From Rhodopseudomonas sp. P2A-2r (GTDB lineage: Bacteria; Pseudomonadota; Alphaproteobacteria; Rhizobiales; Xanthobacteraceae), in contig NZ_CP110389.1 of NCBI RefSeq assembly GCF_026015985.1, positions 2,760,001 to 2,824,000 of the forward strand: a DNA stretch of 64,000 nucleotides, in the 5' to 3' direction. Positions 56,028 to 64,000 of this stretch are shown in pieces. The position numbers and the translations under genes were made by a program. Numbering within the stretch: the first letter of the stretch is position 1; each line of letters begins with the position of its first letter. The notes beneath the pieces were generated by a model. It was not told the DNA's origin. It was given only the letters and a program-made list of their open reading frames with translations, and ran no database searches.

Positions 56028-56710
56028 CTACGCAAACCGGCCGTTGCGCAGAAATGCGATGGCGAGGGCGATCGCTTGGGGATCGGTTGGAAGAAATGCG
56101 TGCGCCGTGCCGATCACGATGTGATCGGTCATGCCGTCGAGCTTGGTGTTCTCGACCGATACCCGTCCATCGTTCGGACCGGGCAGCAGGAACACCGAAG
56201 AGATTGGATCGATCGACCTTTTCCCGGCGATGATCCCGACCGGATAAGTCGCGGGGGAAGAACAGCCTGCGTCGCAGCGTCCCGTCTGGTCCCCAGTTGC
56301 TGTCCGGCCGGCCCGAAATAGGCCCGGTAGAGCGCAAGATGCCCGAGGCGATCGGCAATTTGACTGCCGCCGTTCGGCGTGCCGAGCATCACCACACGGC
56401 CCATGCGCGCCGCCGGATATCTGGCGAGATAGGCTCTCGCGACCAGTCCGCCCATGGAATGGCCGACAAAGTGCAGAAGCCCGGGCGTCGCGCCGGCAAA
56501 GCGGGTGATCGCCGGATGGATGTCGTCGGCGAGGGCCTCAAGCGGCTTGCGGCGGCTGTCATAGGCGAGGTTCAGCGTGGCGAAGCCGGCGACGTGGAGG
56601 GCTGCCTGCATCTTGCGAAACGATCGCGACGACCGTGAGATGCCGTGCAGCAGAACGACGCCGCCCTTGGCAGATGTCGAAGCGGCGTTGCTCTGGTCGG
56701 CTGCATGCAT
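56028..56710 (-). pseudogene. Alpha/beta hydrolase (lipase-like), one-base frameshift
   Basis: The restored protein is 227 residues. It has VVLLHGISRSSRSFRKMQAA near the N-terminus (HG oxyanion motif), the nucleophile elbow HFVGHSMGGLVARAYLARYP with catalytic Ser near residue 89, the acid in LLPGPNDGRVSVENT, and the His region GTAHAFLPTDPQAI. The frame from ATG 56710 derails after TQAVLPP at a run of five G on the plus strand (56253-56257). Six would restore ATYPVGIIAGKRSIDPISSV through a normal end at 56028 (NGRFA). The gene follows an enoyl-CoA hydratase gene by 7 bases. Confidence 0.82.
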
Positions 56711-56717
56711 CCGCGTG

Positions 56718-57608
<891 letters not shown>

Positions 57609-57647
57609 CTGCGTTTCGCTCCCGATTTTTTCGCTTTTGTTCAGCTT

Positions 57648-57696
57648 GTCATTCCGGGTTCGCGTGCAGCTTGTGCTGCGCGCGCCCCGGAATGAC
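57648..57696. repeat. Dispersed inverted repeat (GTCATTCCGGG type), short copy
   Basis: The arms GTCATTCCGGG and CCCGGAATGAC are exact inverted copies around a GC-rich spacer. A longer member is at 61851-61973. Confidence 0.8.
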
Positions 57697-57711
57697 GATG
57701 CTATCCTAAAA

Positions 57712-59127
57712 CTACTTCGGCGGCGTCGGCCATGGCAATTGCGGGCCGCGCATATCCTCGAAAGCCTTGGTCATCCTGAGCACACCAAGATCGTCGAAGC
57801 GGCGGCCGACGATCTGGACGCCGATCGGGAAGCCCTTGGCGCTGAAGCCGCCGTTGATGGAGGAGGCGGGATTCTCGGCCATATTCCACGGCACGGTAAA
57901 GCCGATATGTTCGAGCGGGCGCTGCACGTCGTCGGTGGGCGAAGCGAGTTCGGCGGCATAGCTGACGATCGGCGTCGTCGGCGAGATCACATAGTCCACA
58001 TCCGCGAACAGCTTTGCCGTATTGGTGCGGATCGCCATGGTGGCATTGAAGCCGCGCACCACATCGCTGCCCGACAGCTTCGCGCCGCCTTCCGCCCATG
58101 CATAGATGAACGGCAGGATTTTTGCGCGCGTTTCCGCCGGCAGTTTGGAAATGTCGTCCCACGACCGCGCACGCCAGAACGCGTCGAGGCCGATCAGGTG
58201 TTCGCCGGTCATCACCGACGGCACTTCGGTGATGATTGCGCCGGCTGCTTCGAACGCCTTTGCGGTGGCGATGGCGACGTCACGGACTTCCGTGTCCAGC
58301 GGCAGGCCGAAGCCGAGATCGAGCATCAGCCCGATGCGCACGCCTTTGAGGGAAACCTTGAGATCGCTCCAGTCGATGGTCGCCGGCGGCAGGTTCATGC
58401 CGTCGCGGTCGTCGGGCAATGACAGCACACTCATCATCAGCGCGGTGTCGTCGACGGTGCGGGTCATCGGTCCGGCGCAGCGGCCGACATAGAACGGGTC
58501 GATCGGAATCCGGCCGAGGCTGGGCTTGAGCGTGACAAGACCGCACCACGCCGCGGGCAAACGGACGGAGCCGCCGATGTCCGTGCCGACATGCAGCGGT
58601 CCGTAGCCCGCGGCGGCTGCGGCGCCGGCGCCGGCGCTGGAGCCGCCGGGATTTTGGGTGAGATCCCAGGGATTGCGCGTCAGCGGATGGAACGACGAGG
58701 CGCCGGACGACAGCATGCCGAAGTCCGGCATCGTGGTCTTGGAGAAGATCACCGCACCGGCCTCGCGCAGCCGCGCGGCGGGTGGCGCGTCGGTCGCCGC
58801 CGGCACCAGCGTGGTTGCGGCGGTGCCGAGCGGCACCGGCGTGCCCCGGGTGGCGATGTTTTCCTTCACGGTCGCCGGCACGCCGTCCAGCGGTCCCATG
58901 GGCTCGCCGCGCTGCCAGCGCAGGGTCGACGCGCGGGCCACGGCATGGGCACCATCGGGATCGAAGGCGTAGAGCGCCTTGATGTGCGGTTCCCAGCGGG
59001 CGATATGGGCGAATACGTCGTCGAGCACTTCGCTCGGCGAGAAGGCTTTCGCCGCGTAGCCCGCGATCAACTCGACGGCGCTGAGATCGTGCAGCGCCGT
59101 CGCCGGCTTTGCGATGCCGTCAGACAT
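57712..59127 (-). CDS. Amidase (amidase-signature family)
   Basis: A 471-residue AS-family amidase. The catalytic triad region is intact: Lys in VPATVKENIATRG (~79-91), cis-Ser in NPGGSSAGAGAAAA (~148-161) and nucleophile Ser in VGTDIGGSVRLPAAWCG (~172-188). It resembles aryl/acyl amidases and GatA-like hydrolases; no GatB/C partner is present. ATG 59127 overlaps the M20 gene end by eight bases, so the two are coupled. Context (peptidases, dipeptide ABC transporter) suggests hydrolysis of imported amides or peptides. Confidence 0.92.
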   Translation of the reverse strand: MSDGIAKPATALHDLSAVELIAGYAAKAFSPSEVLDDVFAHIARWEPHIKALYAFDPDGAHAVARASTLRWQRGEPMGPLDGVPATVKENIATRGTPVPLGTAATTLVPAATDAPPAARLREAGAVIFSKTTMPDFGMLSSGASSFHPLTRNPWDLTQNPGGSSAGAGAAAAAGYGPLHVGTDIGGSVRLPAAWCGLVTLKPSLGRIPIDPFYVGRCAGPMTRTVDDTALMMSVLSLPDDRDGMNLPPATIDWSDLKVSLKGVRIGLMLDLGFGLPLDTEVRDVAIATAKAFEAAGAIITEVPSVMTGEHLIGLDAFWRARSWDDISKLPAETRAKILPFIYAWAEGGAKLSGSDVVRGFNATMAIRTNTAKLFADVDYVISPTTPIVSYAAELASPTDDVQRPLEHIGFTVPWNMAENPASSINGGFSAKGFPIGVQIVGRRFDDLGVLRMTKAFEDMRGPQLPWPTPPK

Positions 59128-60289
59128 GGGCGACCGGCATGCGCGTCTCGACGATGCGGGCGAACATGCTGGCGCCGATCGGCAGAATCTTGTCGTCGAG
59201 CACGTAGCCGGGGTTATGCACCGGCACATCGCCGTCATGGCCGACCCAGAAATAGGCGCCCGGGACGGCGTGCAGCATGTCGGCGAAGTCCTCGCTGCCC
59301 ATCAACGGCTTCACATCGGTGAACACGTTGTCGTCGCCGACCACGGTGCGCGCGACCTCCTCGATGGCCTTCGACTGTTCTTCCTGGTTGATCAGCACGC
59401 TGAAACCGTCGCGGATGTCGACGTTGATCTCGACATCGAAGGCGATGGCCATGCCGGCGGCCAGCGCGTGCATGCGCTCGCGGACCATCAGGCGGACCTT
59501 TTCGTCGAAAGTGCGGATGGTACCGCACAGCCTGGCATCGCCGGGGATCACGTTGTAGGCCGAGCCGGAGTGAATCTGGGTGATCGACAGCACCGCGGAC
59601 TTCAGCGGGTTGACGTTACGGCTGACGATGGTCTGCAGCGCCTGACCCAGCGTCATGGCGATGACCACGGGATCCTTGGACTTCTCCGGCCTTGCGCCAT
59701 GACCGCCGTAGCCGGTGATGACGATGTCGAAGAAATCGGCGGCGGCCATGGCCGGCCCCGGGAAGATCGCAATCTCGCCGTGGTTCAGGTTCGGCGCGTT
59801 GTGCAGGCCGTAGATCTCGTCGCAGGGAAATTTGGAGAACAGTCCGTCCTTGATCATGGCCCGGGCGCCGCCGAGGCCTTCCTCGGCGGGCTGGAAGATG
59901 AAGTGCACGGTGCCGTCGAAATTGCGGGTCTCGGCGAGATAGCGCGCGGTACCGAGCAGCATAGTGGTGTGGCCGTCATGGCCGCAGCCGTGGAAGCGGC
60001 CGGGAATGGTGGAGCGCCATTTCAGGTTGGTGTTCTCCTCCATCGGCAGCGCATCCATGTCGGCGCGCAGCCCGACGCGCTTGCCGCCGGTCCCCTTGCC
60101 CTTGAGCACGCCGACCACGCCGGTGCCGCCAAGGCCGCGATGCACCACGATGCCCCAGCTCGCCAGTTTCTCGGCGACGATGCCGGAGGTGCGGACTTCC
60201 TCGAAGCCGATTTCCGGATGGGCGTGGAAATCGCGACGGATCGCGGTGAGTTCGTCGGCGAAGGCTTCGATGCGGTCGATGGTGGGCAT
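59120..60289 (-). CDS. M20-family amidohydrolase
   Basis: A 389-residue hippurate-hydrolase-like metallo-amidohydrolase. Metal ligands appear in the family order: FHGCGHDGHTTMLLGTARYL (~98-117), FQPAEEGLGGARAM (~131-144, Glu), the GYGGHGARPE His (~184-193), and GSEDFADMLH near ~350. ATG 60289 (MPTIDRIEAFADELTAIRRD) fits the family. It would deacylate N-acyl amino acids or amino-acid amides. It starts five bases after the M81 gene and overlaps the amidase gene by eight bases. Confidence 0.93.
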   Translation of the reverse strand: MPTIDRIEAFADELTAIRRDFHAHPEIGFEEVRTSGIVAEKLASWGIVVHRGLGGTGVVGVLKGKGTGGKRVGLRADMDALPMEENTNLKWRSTIPGRFHGCGHDGHTTMLLGTARYLAETRNFDGTVHFIFQPAEEGLGGARAMIKDGLFSKFPCDEIYGLHNAPNLNHGEIAIFPGPAMAAADFFDIVITGYGGHGARPEKSKDPVVIAMTLGQALQTIVSRNVNPLKSAVLSITQIHSGSAYNVIPGDARLCGTIRTFDEKVRLMVRERMHALAAGMAIAFDVEINVDIRDGFSVLINQEEQSKAIEEVARTVVGDDNVFTDVKPLMGSEDFADMLHAVPGAYFWVGHDGDVPVHNPGYVLDDKILPIGASMFARIVETRMPVAHV

Positions 60290-60294
60290 GGGCG

Positions 60295-61827
60295 TTATCC
60301 GTTTGCAGGCGCGAGGGAGGGCGATGCGGTGTCGGGTGTGAAGGGCTCGCCGTTCGGCTTCAGGCGAATGCCGGGACGCAACCGCGTCCATGGCAGGGTC
60401 GAGGTGTCGGCCGGCATGGCGCCGGGCGCGGCGCAGATCAGCAGCGCGCCGGCGATGGGTTCGAAATCGGCGCGGAAGTGCACCGAGCTCTTGTTGACCA
60501 GAATCGATTCCGTGGTCGGCTCGATGCCGACGAAGCGATACATCGCCTGATCGGCGAGCTGCGCCTTGTGCGAGGAGATGACCACGCGGACGTCGTCGAT
60601 GCGCAGACAGGCCGACAGGCCCATATCCATGTCGCGACCGCCATAGTAAGGGCCCGGGGCGACGAATTTTCCGTCCGACAATTTCTCGACGATGAAGCTT
60701 GCTTCATACGGCGCGTCGCCGGGGATGCCCGACTTGCCGCCGAGCGACAGCGTCACGGTGGCGCCTTCGCCGGCGGCGTGTGCGGCGGCAGCCGCGGCCG
60801 GATCGTAGATCACGCCGATCGCGGCCTTGGTGGCGCGGTTGCGAACCAGCGCGGCGAGCATGCCGGTGGTGTCGGAATCGCCGCCGGCACCGGGATTGTC
60901 CTGGGTATCGGCGATCACGATCGGCCTGGTGGCGCTTTTCGCCAGCTCCATGGCGTATTGCACGCCTTCGTCCGGGGTGTAGATCCTGCCGTCGAAATCG
61001 TTCTCGTGGCCGTTGACAATCGTCACCACCATATCGGCTGCGGCATCGGCATCCGCCTGCGTCACGCCATAGGTGAACACGCTGGGACCGCAATGCGGAA
61101 AGTCAGCAGCGGGGAAGCCGGGACAGAACGACAGCGTCGGGACCTGGTCGTCCTCCAGCGCAGCGAGCTTGAAGTAGATGCTCCGGGTCGGTTCGTCGTT
61201 GGTGCACTGCCAGCTGATCGGGATCAGGAACGGCAACTGCCGGTACGCCTTCGCATAGCGGTTGCCCGCGAGCAGCAGCTCCATATGGCGCGCGCAGGCG
61301 CGGCCGGTGTCGGCCATATCGATATGCGGATAGGTGCGGTAGGCGATCAGCGCGTCGGTGTCTCGGACCAGCTCCGGCGAAATGTTGCCGTGCAGGTCGA
61401 GGCTGATGACGAAGGGAATATCCGGACCGATCACCTTTCGTACGCGCGCAGCGATCTCGCCTTCGCCGTCGTCGAGATGCTCGGCGACCATGGCGCCGTG
61501 GAGGTCGAGATACACCGCGTCGAGCGGCATTGCGGCTGCGATGCCGGCGATCATCTCGGCGACGATGCGTTCGAACGCATCCTCGGTGACATGCGCCGAC
61601 GGGCTGGCGGCGCAGGCGATCGTCGGCACCAGCTCCCAGCCTCTGGCTTCGGCTTCCTCGATGAAGCCGGCGAGACCGACATTGATGTTGCGCATGACCT
61701 TCAGCACCTCGGCGCCGCGCGTCATCGCCGGCCAGCCGCCGCCATGGACGAAAGACTCATAGGTTGCCTTGGTGGGCGCGAATGTATTGGTCTCGTGGAG
61801 GAAGCCGCCGACGGCGATACGGGTCAT
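60295..61827 (-). CDS. M81-family metallopeptidase (MlrC-like)
   Basis: A 510-residue protein. The M81 start MTRIAVGGFLHETNTFAPTK has the conserved HETNTF; AVYLDLHGAMVAEHLDDGEG (~106-125) and FVISLDLHGNISPELV (~137-152) hold conserved His/Asp residues; the C-terminal domain has GGKSGIPGDAPYEASFIVEK. MlrC from microcystin degraders is a zinc peptidase that opens or trims peptides; relatives sit in many peptide-use clusters. First gene of a coupled M81-M20-amidase set; a dispersed repeat lies between it and the ABC ATPase. Confidence 0.9.
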   Translation of the reverse strand: MTRIAVGGFLHETNTFAPTKATYESFVHGGGWPAMTRGAEVLKVMRNINVGLAGFIEEAEARGWELVPTIACAASPSAHVTEDAFERIVAEMIAGIAAAMPLDAVYLDLHGAMVAEHLDDGEGEIAARVRKVIGPDIPFVISLDLHGNISPELVRDTDALIAYRTYPHIDMADTGRACARHMELLLAGNRYAKAYRQLPFLIPISWQCTNDEPTRSIYFKLAALEDDQVPTLSFCPGFPAADFPHCGPSVFTYGVTQADADAAADMVVTIVNGHENDFDGRIYTPDEGVQYAMELAKSATRPIVIADTQDNPGAGGDSDTTGMLAALVRNRATKAAIGVIYDPAAAAAAHAAGEGATVTLSLGGKSGIPGDAPYEASFIVEKLSDGKFVAPGPYYGGRDMDMGLSACLRIDDVRVVISSHKAQLADQAMYRFVGIEPTTESILVNKSSVHFRADFEPIAGALLICAAPGAMPADTSTLPWTRLRPGIRLKPNGEPFTPDTASPSLAPANG

Positions 61828-61850
61828 GAATGTCCATTTCGTACGAAGCT

Positions 61851-61973
61851 GTCATTCCGGGATGCAGCAGACGGCGACAGCCGGCTGATGCAGCCCCGGA
61901 ATCCCGATATGTTCATCGCCACATATCAGGGTTCCGGGTTCGCTTGCGCTGTTGCGCTCGCGCCCCGGAACGA
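61851..61973. repeat. Dispersed inverted repeat (GTCATTCCGGG type), long copy
   Basis: Left arm GTCATTCCGGG; right arm CCCCGGAACGAC with one mismatch. The middle has CCCGATATGTTCATCGCCAC and ATATCAGGG units that also look like inverted halves. Confidence 0.75.
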
Positions 61974-61983
61974 CGGTGAGAGG

Positions 61984-63668
<1,685 letters not shown>

Positions 63669-63672
<4 letters not shown>

Positions 63673-64000
63673 TTGCTGCTCTCCCGCTGTTTCATGCGCG
63701 GGTCGAGCGCATCGCGCGCCGCGTCGCCGATCAGGTTGACCGAAAGAATGGCGATCGACAGCAGCAGGCCGGGCCAGAAGATCAGCGATGGCTTGACCTG
63801 GAAGAAGCCGCGGCCTTCGGCCATGATATTGCCCCAGGTTGGCGTCTCCGGGCTGATGCCGGCGCCGAGGAACGACAGGATCGCCTCGGTCAGGATCGCG
63901 GAGGCGGCGATGTAGGTGCCCTGGACGATCAGCGGCGCCACGGTGTTCGGCATCAGATGCCGCCACATGATTTTGGGCAGGCTGGTGCCGAGCGAGATCG
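63669..64000 (-). CDS. Dipeptide/oligopeptide ABC permease (DppC-like), partial
   Basis: The minus-strand frame is open to the right window edge; only the C-terminal ~109 residues are seen. They show LPKIMWRHLMPNTVAPLIVQ (the conserved permease coupling region), AILTEAILSFLGAGI, TPTWGNIMAEGR and the final helix PGLLLSIAILSVNLIGDAA, then ARDALDPRMKQRESSK. This is typical of DppC/OppC. It overlaps the ATPase gene by four bases; the companion DppB and binding protein are presumably further right. Confidence 0.92.

Overview
This 64 kb window is high-GC chromosomal DNA from an alphaproteobacterium, most likely of the Bradyrhizobium/Rhodopseudomonas/Afipia/Tardiphaga group (Nitrobacteraceae). This is inferred from gene content (Usg protein, cox-type molybdo-flavoenzyme accessory cluster, TctC binding protein, Omp31-like porin, LivHM, GroESL with CIRCE) and from several families of intergenic inverted repeats familiar from that group. 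No rRNA, tRNA, transposase, integrase or CRISPR array was recognised.

Layout: 0-1.3 kb, end of a branched-chain amino-acid ABC transporter (livH-livM). 1.6-2.5 kb, two unknown small genes. 2.5-5.1 kb, protocatechuate genes pcaB-pcaD-pcaC. 5.2-12.2 kb, coxG-coxS-coxM-coxD-coxE-xdhC-xdhC and a MoaB/MobA-like molybdenum-cofactor gene, with no large catalytic subunit. 13.2-16.8 kb, a TetR-controlled efflux operon (TetR, HlyD, ABC ATPase, ABC permease) behind a 32-bp palindrome. 16.8-26.9 kb, housekeeping and unknown genes including DUF488/DUF72, two glycosyltransferases, an AraC regulator, phenylalanine hydroxylase, DUF899, a DUF2778 transpeptidase and TctC. 27-30 kb, a porin and an SDR/ArsR pair. 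30-34.4 kb, a secreted catalytically degenerate caspase-like protein with a very long Pro-rich tail, then a HigA antitoxin abutting a CHAT-domain relic. 34.6-36.8 kb, groESL with an RpoH-like promoter and two CIRCE-like operators. 37-41.8 kb, usg, a DosP-like PAS-PAS-GAF-GGDEF-EAL protein and a CNT nucleoside transporter. 42.7-49.8 kb, a minus-strand run of ATP-grasp, alpha-E, transglutaminase, exported lyase, Anbu proteasome-like peptidase, GNAT and SDR genes. 50-57.6 kb, a MoaB-like gene, gpt, a MetE-like enzyme, GST, HCCA isomerase, quinone reductase, a hydrolase and an enoyl-CoA hydratase. 57.7-64 kb, a peptide/amide-use cluster (amidase, M20 peptidase, M81 peptidase, fused dipeptide ABC ATPase, permease).

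The Anbu cluster is the best candidate for an under-described system: the known four-gene set is extended here by a signal-peptide-bearing fumarase/aspartase-superfamily lyase inside the run and by a GNAT acetyltransferase translationally coupled to Anbu.

A caution for any user: at least nine single-base indels and one in-frame stop interrupt otherwise well-conserved genes (pcaB, MoaB/MobA, porin, caspase-like twice, HigA, transglutaminase, ATP-grasp, alpha/beta hydrolase, BcsS-like). Most lie in or beside short homopolymers, and two are an extra A inside GAGTC. Uncorrected long-read consensus errors explain this pattern better than mass pseudogenisation, so the coordinates given span the restored genes.
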